A stretch of DNA of 64,000 nt from assembly GCA_017428285.1 (NCBI GenBank), contig JAFRRE010000129.1:10124-74123 (forward strand). The letters run 5' to 3'. The stretch is from Bacteroidales bacterium (GTDB taxonomy: Bacteria > Bacteroidota > Bacteroidia > Bacteroidales > F082). The first letter of the stretch is position 1; each line of letters opens with the position of its first letter. The notes beneath the pieces are model-generated. The model did no database searches, was not told the DNA's origin, and saw nothing but the letters and a program-made list of their open reading frames with translations. Positions 35,801 through 44,832 of this stretch are shown in pieces. The position numbers and the translations under genes were made by a program.

Positions 35801-36126
35801 AACCAATCTCTAACTTCGTTACACATTTCTTCATTGCCAAACCCTCCATTGGTTGAATACCCCAACACAGGATGCACTGCATCGTCACCAGCGATGATGA
35901 CAAAGCATCGCTCATTACCAAAGACATAGAAATTCGGGAAAGATGCTTTTTCGGCGAAGTCGATCAGATGAATTTGCGGAACGCCTTCCACCTTGGAATT
36001 GAGGAAGGACTGTGCTACACGCTGGGCTGTTTGCACAGTCACGTTTTCGGCAAACACCAAGGTAGCCATACTTATGAACAAGGCTGTAAGTGCGACAATG
36101 ATGTTGTGTCTTCTCAAATTTTTCAT
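32857..36126 (-). CDS. Secreted C10-family cysteine protease (tandem copy 2)
   Basis: A 1089-aa secreted protease (1094 aa from the alternative start at 36141). After the signal peptide (ALTALFISMATLVFAEN) come a Spi-like propeptide (NVTVQTAQRVAQSFLNSK) and a C10 domain with the nucleophile in VGGCGSVAMAQ (Cys190 of the longer form) and His in DVGHIFICDGYD (His336). Two fibronectin-like segments follow (NISTSVSGQNVIINWSPV), with an anchor-J-like beta region between them, then tryptophan-rich repeats (WNWWSTYIEQEG, WTWMGYVPS). The last 75 residues form a T9SS sorting domain (SIFPNPANDILNIRGEGI to KLFVKK). It follows the paralogous protease by 12-27 bp, so the two are co-transcribed. Confidence 0.9.
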   Translation of the reverse strand: MKNLRRHNIIVALTALFISMATLVFAENVTVQTAQRVAQSFLNSKVEGVPQIHLIDFAEKASFPNFYVFGNERCFVIIAGDDAVHPVLGYSTNGGFGNEEMCNEVRDWLKSYDDQIALVKTDRLAATEEILSKWNDLINGRGLEPKSRTVVSPLIRTKWSHKRVPFNNLCPEAPKGPGGHCVGGCGSVAMAQFLKYWEHPIRGIGEHSYTPHAHPEFGVQYANFGETVYDWDNMLNDYFHGYSDAEASAVATLLYHCGVSVDINYGDTASGTNPPDVDTALWTYFNYTHNSHYLRKINYTDAQWIAMLKSDLDLEHPVIYRGKNQQTDVGHIFICDGYDEYDYFHFVLGWGGNYDGYYAIGAIHPSYDMNYLNGAVFGSYPNTPSIAPPNNISTSVSGQNVIINWSPVSGASHYRLYRDGDLVAAHLNNSSYTDHNVNYGTHFYYVKSVKNDGTMSLKSSKAFAEIHFSGPIPTNMVANTNGHDVSLSWQTPNTESSILHYGLDEPSTSGAGANTQGDRTYWAQRYSVSVLMANAGMTIEKVSFYSRRAGEYTVGIYKGNVASITEFVYQQNYTATAGSWQDIVFTQPVPIDYTQDLWVVFYSDVYKPASYCSYSGVNVSDASLYSQSGVSSWSRLNNRSWLIKTYLTDGTYTYNLYRNGNAVATNLTDNTYTDSNLPDGIYDYQVTTNYFGGESDPSNVVSVQIGTPVTQTISFTSGWNWWSTYIEQEGIEGLGMLQDGLDGNGISIRSQADGYIVYYAGYGWYGSLSGINNESSYKIKTDAPCSVAMTGMGAVPSQHPITLSHGWTWMGYVPSTAMDVNEALSGMNAIQGDMLKSQQGYADYYPNYGWYGSLNTIEPGMGLMYYSSSNQPKTLVYPEGGRGVEQKANHTADNNHWVPDMHAYPHNMTVTAIIELDGEELRAENYELAAFAADECRGSVRLMYVEPIDRWMAFLTITGEDAANLNFSLYDMETGMEYSGSEETLNYETDAMVGTMGEPYIVRFRSAASEDENFSYVSIFPNPANDILNIRGEGIHSVTVFNMTGQSVDKVEADAVETLILDVNDYVAGVYLLLVQSKYGSLRKLFVKK

Positions 36127-36153
36127 TATATTGAAATTCAACCTATTGGTTAT

Positions 36154-39100
36154 CTATTCCTTAACGAAACACTCCATAAACAAGTCGTTTTCAGTGTAGA
36201 TACGTAATATATATAAAGCCGATTCGTAACCATTTACATCAATTCGTATCTCCTCCTGTCCTTCTACTTCCCTGTCTTCCACCATCTGCCCAATCACATT
36301 GTACATAGTCACTCTTCTGATGCCCTCGCCTTTGATGGTAAGTACTTCATTGACGGGATTAGGAAAAATCTCTAATGGCGTAGTACTTTCTTCAACTCCG
36401 TCATAGTAAATGAAATTGGCCACCAAATGGCGCGGCTCTGTAACAGTGAATTGAATTGTCGGATTATTTGAGATAGCATTGCCGTTCTCCATCCAATTGA
36501 GGAAATTATAGTTCTCGTTTGGAATGGCATTCAAGATGCAGGTTTCTCCACATTGGTAAACGCCCGCTCCTGTTACTATGCCTACGCCTTCGGGATTGGT
36601 TTCGGCAGTGATTTCGTATGATTCTCTTGTGAAGTTGGCGACAAGATTGCGGTCGCTGGTCACAGTAAAGCTGTAGTTTGCTTGTGAAGAAGCTACATTC
36701 CCGTTCTCCATCCATCTGTCAAAGGCATAGCAGGCATCGGCCGTGGCGTGTACGGTGCAGGTCTGCCCATAGGTGAATATCCCGCCACCGCTGACGGTAC
36801 CGCCCTCAATCGGGCAGGCCGCTACGGTTACAGTATAGGTTTGTGCCGTAAAATGCGCAACGTAGGTCGCCGACTCGGTGACTGTAAAAGAAAAGCTGGA
36901 ATTTTCAGAAACTTGCACCCCGTTCTTCATCCATCTTTGGAAGTTGTAGCCTGCATTGGCCGTAGCAATCAGTGTACAGGTCTCACCATAGTTATAGCCA
37001 CCTGCACCCGTTACCATTCCTCCCCCAATTGGGTCGGCTATCGCGGTGATAACATAGGCTTGCATGGTGAAGTTGGCCACAAGCGTGCGGTTGCTCGTCA
37101 CCGTGAATGCATAAGGGTTATCGATCGAGACCGAGTTCCCATTCTCCGTCCAATTGACAAAACTGTAGCCCGCGTTGGCTGTTGCCATTACGGTGCAGTT
37201 GTCTTCATAATGGAAGGCTCCGCCGCCCGTCAACGTACCTCCGTTGGAAGGATTGGCTGAAACAGAGATGACATAGCTGTCCAGATGGAAATGCGCCACA
37301 AGGTTGCGATTGCCTGTTACAATAAAGGTATAATTAGCATTGGTCGAAACCTCATTGCCATTCTCCGTCCAGTTAATGAAGGTGTAGCCTGGGTTAGATG
37401 TTGCCATTACACTGCAGTTGTCTCCATGATGGAAGGCTCCGCCGCCCGTCACCATGCCTCCAGTAGAAGGATTTGCTGAAACAGAGATGGCATAGCTCTG
37501 TAGTTGGAAGTGCGCCACAAGGTCGCGGTCGCCCGTCACAGTGAAGGTATAGTTGGCATCCGTTGAAACCACGTTGCCGTTCTCCGTCCAATTTAGAAAG
37601 GTGTAGCCTGTGTTGAGTGTGGCGATTACGGTGCAGCTTTGGTTATAGTTGTAGGTGCCGCCGCCAGTGACCGTGCCGCCGTTGCTTGGATTTGCCGACA
37701 CCGAAACCGAGTATGTGGGATTGCCGACCTGCACATGGACCGTATTCGACGGGTCGGATTCGCCGCCGAAGTAGTTGGTGGTGACATGGTAGTCGTAAAA
37801 GCCGTCAGGCAGGTTGCTGTCGGTGCAGGTGCTCCCAGTCAAGTTGCTGGCAACGACATTACCATTGCGGTAAAGGTTGTATGTATATGTGCCGTCGGTA
37901 AGGTAGGTTTTAATCATACAAGAATAAGAGGGTCCAAAAGCTCTCCAAATAATACCATACAGATTGGAATACAAAGCTGCATTTTCTTTATCTGGCAAAT
38001 TATAATCGCAAAGCGGTGCTGGATAACCAATATTGGAATAAAAAACAACCCACAAATCCTGTGTATAATCGATTGACACAGGTTCGGGAAAGACAATGTC
38101 ATGCCAACTTTCAGCCGCAGCGTTGAAACTCTGTTGAAACAACAATTCATTCGGATTGTTTTCCTCTCCCATATAAATAAACAAGGTATAATTACCTGCG
38201 TAATAAAAAAAAGACGACACCTTTTCAATAGCCATGCCTGCATATTCACTTATTGTTGACGCTGGATAACGTTGCCCCCAATACGTACCATCTGGATAGC
38301 CTCTTTTATCTGTACAAGCACCTGTTCCATATTGAAGTATAGCGGTTTCAGCATTCGGTGTTTGCCATGAAAGATTGACATTTTGACTGTTGGCTGTAGC
38401 CTGTAGATTACTCGGAACGGGACCCGTAAAATGCAAATCAACAGTAGCGATGTTCGACCTTAAAGACATGGTACCGTCTGATTTCACGCTTTTTACGTAA
38501 TAAGTGTGCGAACCATAGCTGGCATTGCTGTCTGTATAGCTGGTGCTGGTCAAGTTGTTGGCAATCAAATCACCATCAAGATATACCTTGTAATACGCGG
38601 AACTGGGTACAGGTGACCAACTAATATTGACGGTTCTGCCATTGACAGTAGTAACCACATTGGAAGGTGGATTGATCGAGGTCTCATTGGGATGGCATCC
38701 AAACATGGCAGCATTACCGTATGTGTAATTCGTAGAGCCTTGATGCAAGTCTGCAATGGTGTAGTAGCCGTCAAATCGACCACCAATAACGCCCCATTCA
38801 AAATGGAAGAAGTCATTTTCGTCATAGCCGTCGCAAACAAAAATATGTGCATTGGTCCCTTGATTATCACTACACGCACGATATAACAAAGGTTGAAGAT
38901 TGTCCAAATCATTCTTTAGCATCGAAATCCATTGGGTGTTTGAATAGCTTAATTTAAACACGTAACTAGTAGTGGAGGCATAATCAAAATAGTATCTCAT
39001 AGCGCTGTCAAGTATTGGAGCAGCAACATTGCTTGTATCCGGGCCATAGTCCATATTGACAGACACACCGCAATGATATACCAAAGTGGCGACGGCTAAA

Positions 39101-39813
39101 GCTTCGTCACTTGAATAGCCTCGAGTATAAAGGTTTTTGATATTATCCCAATCGTAAGTAGTTTCGCTGAAATTGACAGATAAAGTATCATATTCTGGAT
39201 GGCTGTGAGGGAGATAGGAATGAGAGCCAACACCTCTGACAGGATGTTCCCAATAGTTCATAATTTGAGCCATGGCGATGGCACCGCAACCCGCAGCACA
39301 ATGATTGCCATTACCATATATCGGACACAAGTTGTTAAATGGAAGTTTTTGACTCCATTTCGTGCGTATCAAAGGCTTCACAAAACTCCTCGACTTTGGT
39401 TCCAAACCTCTGCCGTTTAATAGGTTATCCCATTCTTTTCGAATTACCATTGTAGCCTCCAACCTACTTTCCTTGACGAAGGCAATCCCATCATCGTAGG
39501 CTTTCAGCCAATCCATAATGACTTCTGGCATCGCGTCTTCTCCGAATCCTCCTTCCATCGAATACCCCAACACAGGCTGCACACAATCATCACCAGCAAT
39601 GATGACAAAGCAATGCTCGTTGCCAAAGACATAAAAATTGGGAAATGAAGCCTTTTCAGCAAAATCAATTAGATGAATCTGTGGGTTGCCTTCCATCTTG
39701 GAGTTAAGGAAGGATTGGGCGGCTCGTTGTGCGGTTTGGACGGTTACATTCTCCGAAAACGCGGGCATCACCGCCATCAAAAACGCTACTAATGTTAGGA
39801 ATAGTTTTTTCAT
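36154..39813 (-). CDS. Secreted C10-family cysteine protease with six InlB-type repeats (tandem copy 1)
   Basis: A 1219-aa secreted protease with signal peptide MKKLFLTLVAFLMAVMPAFS, Spi-like propeptide, and C10 domain with nucleophile in AAGCGAIAMAQ (Cys176) and His in NAHIFVCDGYD (His323). Fibronectin-like and anchor-J-like beta segments are shared with the downstream paralogue. It then has six roughly 73-aa InlB/Listeria-Bacteroides repeats (each ...GGTVTGGG...CTV.AT...Y.F..W.ENG...), followed by a T9SS sorting domain (EIFPNPVNEVLTIKGEGI to MECFVKE). The N-terminal 400 residues are very similar to the downstream copy; the C-terminal modules differ. Likely degrades host or dietary proteins at the cell surface, with the repeats as spacers or binding modules. 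Confidence 0.9.
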   Translation of the reverse strand: MKKLFLTLVAFLMAVMPAFSENVTVQTAQRAAQSFLNSKMEGNPQIHLIDFAEKASFPNFYVFGNEHCFVIIAGDDCVQPVLGYSMEGGFGEDAMPEVIMDWLKAYDDGIAFVKESRLEATMVIRKEWDNLLNGRGLEPKSRSFVKPLIRTKWSQKLPFNNLCPIYGNGNHCAAGCGAIAMAQIMNYWEHPVRGVGSHSYLPHSHPEYDTLSVNFSETTYDWDNIKNLYTRGYSSDEALAVATLVYHCGVSVNMDYGPDTSNVAAPILDSAMRYYFDYASTTSYVFKLSYSNTQWISMLKNDLDNLQPLLYRACSDNQGTNAHIFVCDGYDENDFFHFEWGVIGGRFDGYYTIADLHQGSTNYTYGNAAMFGCHPNETSINPPSNVVTTVNGRTVNISWSPVPSSAYYKVYLDGDLIANNLTSTSYTDSNASYGSHTYYVKSVKSDGTMSLRSNIATVDLHFTGPVPSNLQATANSQNVNLSWQTPNAETAILQYGTGACTDKRGYPDGTYWGQRYPASTISEYAGMAIEKVSSFFYYAGNYTLFIYMGEENNPNELLFQQSFNAAAESWHDIVFPEPVSIDYTQDLWVVFYSNIGYPAPLCDYNLPDKENAALYSNLYGIIWRAFGPSYSCMIKTYLTDGTYTYNLYRNGNVVASNLTGSTCTDSNLPDGFYDYHVTTNYFGGESDPSNTVHVQVGNPTYSVSVSANPSNGGTVTGGGTYNYNQSCTVIATLNTGYTFLNWTENGNVVSTDANYTFTVTGDRDLVAHFQLQSYAISVSANPSTGGMVTGGGAFHHGDNCSVMATSNPGYTFINWTENGNEVSTNANYTFIVTGNRNLVAHFHLDSYVISVSANPSNGGTLTGGGAFHYEDNCTVMATANAGYSFVNWTENGNSVSIDNPYAFTVTSNRTLVANFTMQAYVITAIADPIGGGMVTGAGGYNYGETCTLIATANAGYNFQRWMKNGVQVSENSSFSFTVTESATYVAHFTAQTYTVTVAACPIEGGTVSGGGIFTYGQTCTVHATADACYAFDRWMENGNVASSQANYSFTVTSDRNLVANFTRESYEITAETNPEGVGIVTGAGVYQCGETCILNAIPNENYNFLNWMENGNAISNNPTIQFTVTEPRHLVANFIYYDGVEESTTPLEIFPNPVNEVLTIKGEGIRRVTMYNVIGQMVEDREVEGQEEIRIDVNGYESALYILRIYTENDLFMECFVKE
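36400..37712 (-). repeat. Six tandem InlB-type repeats (about 219 bp each)
   Basis: In-frame tandem repeats inside the C10 gene. Units 1-3 are closest (SVSANPSNGGTVTGGG, WTENGNVVST); units 4-6 are more diverged, so the array probably grew from its N-terminal side. Confidence 0.8.
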
Positions 39814-39844
39814 AATACGTTATTTTACATTGTTTAATTCTTTC

Positions 39845-39881
39845 AAAAAGAGGATGGCCAACTAGGTTGTTGGCCGTCCTC
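39845..39881 (-). terminator. Strong intrinsic terminator of the 39938-44622 surface cluster
   Basis: On the minus strand GAGGACGGCCAAC and GTTGGCCATCCTC form a long stem with a 6-nt loop, followed by TTTTT. It lies 57 bp after the stop of the Ig-like lipoprotein gene and ahead of the C10 protease pair. Confidence 0.85.
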
Positions 39882-39937
39882 AAACGATTGCAATTTGATT
39901 AAGCTGATTCATGATTTGAATTTGGAAACTCATGAAG

Positions 39938-40324
39938 TCATTCCGTCACTGTAACTTTACAATAATCCGATTCTCCTTGATATGTTGCTGTGATTCTGCA
40001 TTTTCCGGGAGAAATAGCTTTAACACGGCCATATTTACCAACTTTCTCCACGGTTGCTATTTCAGGGTGATCCGAATCCCAAGAATCCACTTCTAAAACA
40101 TCTTGGTTATTAAAAACATAAGAAACACCGTCTGTACGACCACACCACAAAGATAAGGAATCGCCTACTTTCAATTCGATTTCATCCATGTTTATCACCG
40201 GCTTTGGATTGGAAATATAGGGCGTACCGTTAGGTCCCGATTCCGTTTTGCAACATGATGTTGTTCCGATACCTGCAAAAACCAGCAGCACAGCCGCTGC
40301 AATTGTTCTGAATATTCTGTTCAT
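39938..40324 (-). CDS. Lipoprotein with bacterial Ig-like (Big_2) domain
   Basis: A 128-aa lipoprotein (FAGIGTTSCC lipobox) followed by one Ig-like domain: MDEIELKVGDSLSL, EVDSWDSDHPEIATVEKVGKYGRVKAISPGKCRITATY, the classic Big_2 pattern. Small surface or periplasmic lipoprotein; ligand unknown. Last gene before the terminator at 39845. The CCKTES after the lipobox resembles the CCKQK of the lipoprotein at 44137. Confidence 0.8.
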   Translation of the reverse strand: MNRIFRTIAAAVLLVFAGIGTTSCCKTESGPNGTPYISNPKPVINMDEIELKVGDSLSLWCGRTDGVSYVFNNQDVLEVDSWDSDHPEIATVEKVGKYGRVKAISPGKCRITATYQGESDYCKVTVTE

Positions 40325-40366
40325 AAGTTTAATAATTTGATTTGTTAATTAATTGATTGATTGTTA

Positions 40367-41524
40367 TTAGTTTCCGTTTTCTAAAATTTTGTCCAATGCG
40401 ACACTGATGGCCATTTCTAATTGGTTGTCGGTACCACTATTCCATAAAGTCTGGTCGAATAGGCACTCTATATCGGGTTCAGTTCCATGACCTTCATAGA
40501 TGGTGCCATCAACATCTTCAAAGAGTTTTTGTGCTGCCGTTATGGTGTATCCATTGCCTTTTCTTTCAACAATTGGCCCAGTAGCACCAAAAGTTCTTTC
40601 TCCAACTACATAGCAATTTGGCAAATGCTTTAACGCAATTGGTCCAACTTCTCCCATGCTAACAGAATTAACATCTGCCAAAACAATTATTGGAATCTCT
40701 CTTTGTCGACTAACCGATGACGGATGAATAATCCATGGCATTTTTGCTGACAAGTCAAATTTGCCTAACCCTAATTTCGTCTGAGTGTACCCGATTAATA
40801 TAGGCTCTGTCGTAAAACAAGATAGCATTGGCACGAGATTCTTAGCATCTCCCCCAAGATTGTCTCGAACATCAATAATGGCCGCTTTGATATTCTCCAT
40901 AGCAACTAATTGCCTAAAATGGCCAAATGCTCCAATTGTATCAAGCGATAATTCACTAAATGTAGGAATATACAAATATGCGATTTTTTGATCCAATATT
41001 CCAGAATAAAAAAACCTTGTAATAGTTATTTCCTTTATTGTTTCTTTGACCTTTATTGTTTCTTTGAAAGGAGACGATATTGTATCCACCAATCGGCCAC
41101 ATTCCACCAGCTTATTCAGCTGACTTTCGTGCCAAAATTTTCTGTAATGATAATAATCTCTTTTTTCAGCCTCGTCTTGCCCAGGAGTCAATTCTATGGT
41201 ATCATTGGTTGAAGGTCTTGCCAAAGTGATTGTCAAATGATGGTCTATCAAAGTAGATGAAAGTTCTCTCCAAGTCGCTTCCCAAACAGAATCCAGTTCA
41301 TTTTCCATCTCTTCAAACAAAGGATGATATTTGGTATAGACAGCATCCCAATCGGTTGTGTCAACCGACCAAAACACATAGGTGTCGTTCAATTCGTTCC
41401 AAACGGCTTCAAATTGCTGGACATCCGTCGTAATGGATGCGTTTTCGCTTTCTTTATGGCAGGCTGTCAGACCAATTAGCATGAAAGCTAAAGACAATGT
41501 GATGGTTTTAGTTAGTTTTGACAT
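40367..41524 (-). CDS. S41-family peptidase lipoprotein
   Basis: A 385-aa lipoprotein (LIGLTAC lipobox) with an N-terminal helical region and a C-terminal S41 (tail-specific protease/tricorn-core-like) domain. It has IAYLYIPTFS, AAIIDVRDNLGGD (219-226), a Ser nucleophile in NSVSMGE (Ser289), and GERTFGATGP. The usual catalytic Lys of CtpA-type S41 enzymes is not seen at the TFGKG-like site, which reads TFGATG, so it may follow the tricorn-type Ser/His/Glu mechanism or be inactive. No PDZ domain is evident. A short duplication (KVKETIKEITI) lies at 157-168. It is 42 bp upstream of the Ig-like lipoprotein. Confidence 0.82.
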   Translation of the reverse strand: MSKLTKTITLSLAFMLIGLTACHKESENASITTDVQQFEAVWNELNDTYVFWSVDTTDWDAVYTKYHPLFEEMENELDSVWEATWRELSSTLIDHHLTITLARPSTNDTIELTPGQDEAEKRDYYHYRKFWHESQLNKLVECGRLVDTISSPFKETIKVKETIKEITITRFFYSGILDQKIAYLYIPTFSELSLDTIGAFGHFRQLVAMENIKAAIIDVRDNLGGDAKNLVPMLSCFTTEPILIGYTQTKLGLGKFDLSAKMPWIIHPSSVSRQREIPIIVLADVNSVSMGEVGPIALKHLPNCYVVGERTFGATGPIVERKGNGYTITAAQKLFEDVDGTIYEGHGTEPDIECLFDQTLWNSGTDNQLEMAISVALDKILENGN

Positions 41525-41529
41525 GGTTT

Positions 41530-42201
41530 TCAGTTTTTTAATTTACCCAATAATCCAAATTGCATTACGATTGCATTGTTGCGACTTAGGAAATCTAAAG
41601 CTTCAAATTCCTTATACTGTTTGGTTAATGCAAATTCGTAGCGAGCTACTGCAAAGCAAGTCCATTTCGTACCAAGATGCCATTTGTATCCCAAGCCACC
41701 AATGAGTCCAAACTCCCAACGATTACCTATGCTATTCTTGAAATCATAGTTATCGAAAAATTCAACGACCTTATACCTATGAAAACCAGAAAAAACACGA
41801 TAACTACGATAGGAGTCACACCAATAGGCTCCAAAAGCACCTGCATCAACAAAAAACTCACCGTTGTTTCTTTTCGCAAAGGAATAATCCACCATTATTC
41901 TGGATGACAGATACAAATCATTGCATCGGGTTGTTGAGTAATAGGATTTAGTATATAATCTGTATCCCTTCTGCTGGAAGGACAATCCGCCAGTAATACT
42001 CCACCTATCGTTACATTGATAATCCGTCGCAAAATCAATCGTTGGTCCAAAACACCCCGTATAATGATAATAATCGTACTTGATGTGATGTAAAAACGGA
42101 TGATTATAAGCCACACCCACACTACCACCGATGCTCCATTGGGCAAAGGAAGACAACGAGAGCAATGTTGCAATTGCAAGTAATAACAATGATTTTTTCA
42201 T
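41530..42201 (-). CDS. Outer-membrane beta-barrel protein
   Basis: A 223-aa exported protein with signal peptide MKKSLLLLAIATLLSLSSFAQ and alternating aromatic beta strands ending in a typical barrel. Recognisable strands are WSIGGSVGVAYNH, WSITGGLSFQQKGYRLY, RIMVDYSFA, FFVDAGAFGAYWC, WEFGLIGGLGYKW and AVMQFGLLGKL-like. This fits the PorT-like/outer-membrane beta-barrel family of Bacteroidota. The role is unknown; it may be a channel or anchor for the neighbouring LRR and S41 proteins. Start chosen at 42201 for the signal peptide. Its stop is 5 bp from the S41 start. Confidence 0.75.
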   Translation of the reverse strand: MKKSLLLLAIATLLSLSSFAQWSIGGSVGVAYNHPFLHHIKYDYYHYTGCFGPTIDFATDYQCNDRWSITGGLSFQQKGYRLYTKSYYSTTRCNDLYLSSRIMVDYSFAKRNNGEFFVDAGAFGAYWCDSYRSYRVFSGFHRYKVVEFFDNYDFKNSIGNRWEFGLIGGLGYKWHLGTKWTCFAVARYEFALTKQYKEFEALDFLSRNNAIVMQFGLLGKLKN

Positions 42202-42245
42202 AATAATATAATTTATTGAATTATAATAATTTATCAAATTTACTA

Positions 42246-44135
42246 TTATTGAGTGACAACAATGCGCTTTGTCGCAATTCCATCAGAAGTCGTGATTCGG
42301 ATGAGATAAACGCCAAATCCGTAATAGCTAAAATCATATTCAAAGCAGTCAGATTCGGCTTCGCTTTCAAAAACAAGTTGCCCCAACATGTTGCAGATGC
42401 TGATTTGCTTAAGATTTTCCGATTCCAATCTAATCTTGCCAGATGTAGGGTTAGGATAAATGGATACAGGAATGTCCGAGTTTTCATTTATTGCATTACC
42501 AATGGCAAAAGTAGCTCTAACTGAAACTGCAAATGGTGGCATTACAAAACAATAGTCATTTTCCCCATTGCTTCCTTGCGTTATTGGAATGGTCTGAAAA
42601 GGGTTATCCGATTTTTGAACTATTACTGATGCCACATGACAACCTGGGTTAGGGATAAGCGAAAAACATACCAAATCTTCCATCTGTGAGCAACTTGGCA
42701 AACTGACAAAAGAGCCACCTGCGCCATTGTTGCCACAGATAGCTTTATAAATATCGTAGGTTCCACACCCCTCTTCTATGACTTCAAAATAACTATTCCA
42801 ATCGGAATTCTCGTATGCTTCCTTATTACCACAAGACACTATTAGTTTACCATTTCCTTCAAAAGCATTGCCACCAAGAAACGGAGGCACAACACCTAAA
42901 ACAATCACATTTGTCATGGTAGTTTCCTTAAAAGCCCAACTCTCTATAGATGCAACAGAATTGGGTATGACAATAGACGACAATCCTCTACATTTATAAA
43001 AAGCTTCACTTCCAATCGATGTAACAGAATTCGGGATGAAACTACTCTTGCAACCAATTAACAAACAATTAGTATTAGTCCTAATAATAGCATTACAATT
43101 CTCTCTTGAATCAAAATAAGGGTTTCCAGGCTCCACAATAATCTTTTCCAAATTGTCACAATAAGTGAACAATTCCGCACCAATTGTAGTCACAGAAGCA
43201 CCAATAGTAATGGACTTCAAATTACTACATTCCGTAAAAGCATGTGCTCCGATAAAAATCACAGAATTAGGAATGGTGATATCCATAAGCCCCTTACAAC
43301 AAGAAAAAGCATTATTTCCAATGGACTTTACCGAATCACCAATGCTAATAGATGTCAAATTCTTACAAAAATAAAATGCATAATTTCCTATGGAATTAAT
43401 GGAAGATGGAATTACGATAGTAGAAAGATCATAACAACGATTAAAGGCATAATCTCCAATGGCAGTCACGGAATTGGGAATAATAGAGTTTTTACAACCT
43501 GCTATTAAGACATTTGTGTTAGTCTCAATAATGGCATTGCAATCATTTCTTGAATCATACATTGTATTGCCAGATGCCACACTGATATTTGCCAAGTTAT
43601 CGCATGTAGAAAACACACCACTTCCAATAGATGAAACAGATTCGGGAATAATAATCGAAACAAGATTTCTACATTCAGAAAAAGCATAGTTCCCAATAAA
43701 AACCACAGATTTTGGGATAATAAGAGAAGCCAAACTGATACAACCCGAAAAAGCAGAACTTTCAATAGTAGTCACTGAATTGGGAACAATTAGAGAAGTA
43801 ATTTCGCCGCACGATTGAAAAGCTGAAGACGCAATAGAAACTACAGAATATGTGAGTCCATCGTTTGGATTTGTAACACTTTCTTGCATAATTATATCTC
43901 CTGATGGCTCTGTATATTCATACCATGAATAACTACCTGGTCGCACCACTGCCACCTCAAGTTCTTGCAGATTTGTGATTCCATAGTACAAGGTGTCTCC
44001 AGACGGGCAAACTGCCCAAAAATCGAATGCAAACGCTTTCGATAATCCCATTGTACAATGCAGAAGGACAATAATAAAGAGTCTACGTATTCTCACAATG
44101 TTGTATTTTGATGTATGTATGCGTTTGTTTATCAT
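42246..44135 (-). CDS. BspA-type leucine-rich-repeat surface protein with T9SS domain
   Basis: A 629-aa protein with an N-terminal signal anchor (RRLFIIVLLHCTMGLSKAFAF) and about 13 BspA/LRR_5 repeats of roughly 23 aa (residues about 95-430), each like SVTTIESSAFSGCISLASLI. A cysteine-containing spacer follows (YDIYKAICGNNGAGG), then a T9SS sorting domain (SIYPNPTSGKIRLESENL to TKRIVVTQ). BspA-like proteins bind fibronectin, fibrinogen or other bacteria in related organisms; binding here is inference. Part of a co-directional cluster with the lipoprotein (1-bp gap upstream) and the beta-barrel. Confidence 0.9.
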   Translation of the reverse strand: MINKRIHTSKYNIVRIRRLFIIVLLHCTMGLSKAFAFDFWAVCPSGDTLYYGITNLQELEVAVVRPGSYSWYEYTEPSGDIIMQESVTNPNDGLTYSVVSIASSAFQSCGEITSLIVPNSVTTIESSAFSGCISLASLIIPKSVVFIGNYAFSECRNLVSIIIPESVSSIGSGVFSTCDNLANISVASGNTMYDSRNDCNAIIETNTNVLIAGCKNSIIPNSVTAIGDYAFNRCYDLSTIVIPSSINSIGNYAFYFCKNLTSISIGDSVKSIGNNAFSCCKGLMDITIPNSVIFIGAHAFTECSNLKSITIGASVTTIGAELFTYCDNLEKIIVEPGNPYFDSRENCNAIIRTNTNCLLIGCKSSFIPNSVTSIGSEAFYKCRGLSSIVIPNSVASIESWAFKETTMTNVIVLGVVPPFLGGNAFEGNGKLIVSCGNKEAYENSDWNSYFEVIEEGCGTYDIYKAICGNNGAGGSFVSLPSCSQMEDLVCFSLIPNPGCHVASVIVQKSDNPFQTIPITQGSNGENDYCFVMPPFAVSVRATFAIGNAINENSDIPVSIYPNPTSGKIRLESENLKQISICNMLGQLVFESEAESDCFEYDFSYYGFGVYLIRITTSDGIATKRIVVTQ

Positions 44136-44136
44136 T

Positions 44137-44622
44137 TCACTCAGATACTCGAATCGTTACATAACCCTTATCATAACTATCCTCTTGCCAATTTTCCGAG
44201 ACAGCTTCACATGTAATCGAATAAATGGAGTCAGCCAAACTTGAGTTGACAACGATAGTGCGCGTATATTGGCTCACTGAAACATTAGTCTCTGTATACT
44301 CATCACCAAATTCATTGAATGTGATTGTGAATTTGCAACAAGCATGTTCTTGTGTTTTTTTGTAGACTAACAAAAGGCTATCGTTTCGATGCACTTCCAT
44401 TGGAGTACCCCAAACACTAAATCCTTTATTTTCCACAGTTTCATTTGTCCTTAGATTCGTCACCGCGAAGTCCGCATCATTTTTCTGCCAATAAAAATTG
44501 CCTGTTGGACAATTACAATTAGTACCATTATTGTCAGTACCCTTTTGTTTACAACATGAAGCCAGCATAATCAAGACTACAGTCATCATCAAAACCATTT
44601 TACAAATTTGCACAATCTTCAT
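44137..44622 (-). CDS. Lipoprotein of unknown function
   Basis: A 161-aa lipoprotein (LIMLASCCKQ lipobox) with an unusual CNC after the signal region (NNGTNCNCPTGNFYW), then a beta-sandwich-like region (RNDSLLLVYKKTQEHACCKFTITF, SVSQYTRTIVVNSSL). Probably an Ig-like fold; no family recognised. Start at 44622 chosen for the lipoprotein signal; codons to 44655 would extend it. It precedes the LRR gene by one base, implying coupled translation. Confidence 0.72.
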   Translation of the reverse strand: MKIVQICKMVLMMTVVLIMLASCCKQKGTDNNGTNCNCPTGNFYWQKNDADFAVTNLRTNETVENKGFSVWGTPMEVHRNDSLLLVYKKTQEHACCKFTITFNEFGDEYTETNVSVSQYTRTIVVNSSLADSIYSITCEAVSENWQEDSYDKGYVTIRVSE

Positions 44623-44725
44623 CTCACTGTTTGTTTTAAATGTACATTCTTTCATAATACTGATAATTTAATTTATTGATAATCAAGATTAATAATAATC
44701 TTATATTGCTTTAGTTTTGATGTTA

Positions 44726-44733
44726 CAAAACTA
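44726..44733 (-). promoter_or_regulatory. Bacteroidota -7 promoter box for the surface cluster
   Basis: On the minus strand TAGTTTTG fits TAnnTTTG and lies about 105 bp before the lipoprotein start at 44622, in a 210-bp AT-rich gap. Confidence 0.4.
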
Positions 44734-44832
44734 TAAACAAAATTTTACAAAACTCGCCTCCGAATGTGGCAACATCCGTCTCATTTTTCACAAATAATCC
44801 TTCAAAAAAAGTTGCATATTTCGCAAAAAAGA

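Noticed and set aside
36400..37712. Regular repeats suggesting a CRISPR array
   Set aside because: The units are about 219 bp, in frame, and translate to InlB-type domains; no short identical repeats with unique spacers and no cas genes.
40367..41524. S41 gene called as a pseudogene because the usual Lys is missing
   Set aside because: The frame is intact, the Ser motif is kept, and some S41 relatives use a different catalytic set.
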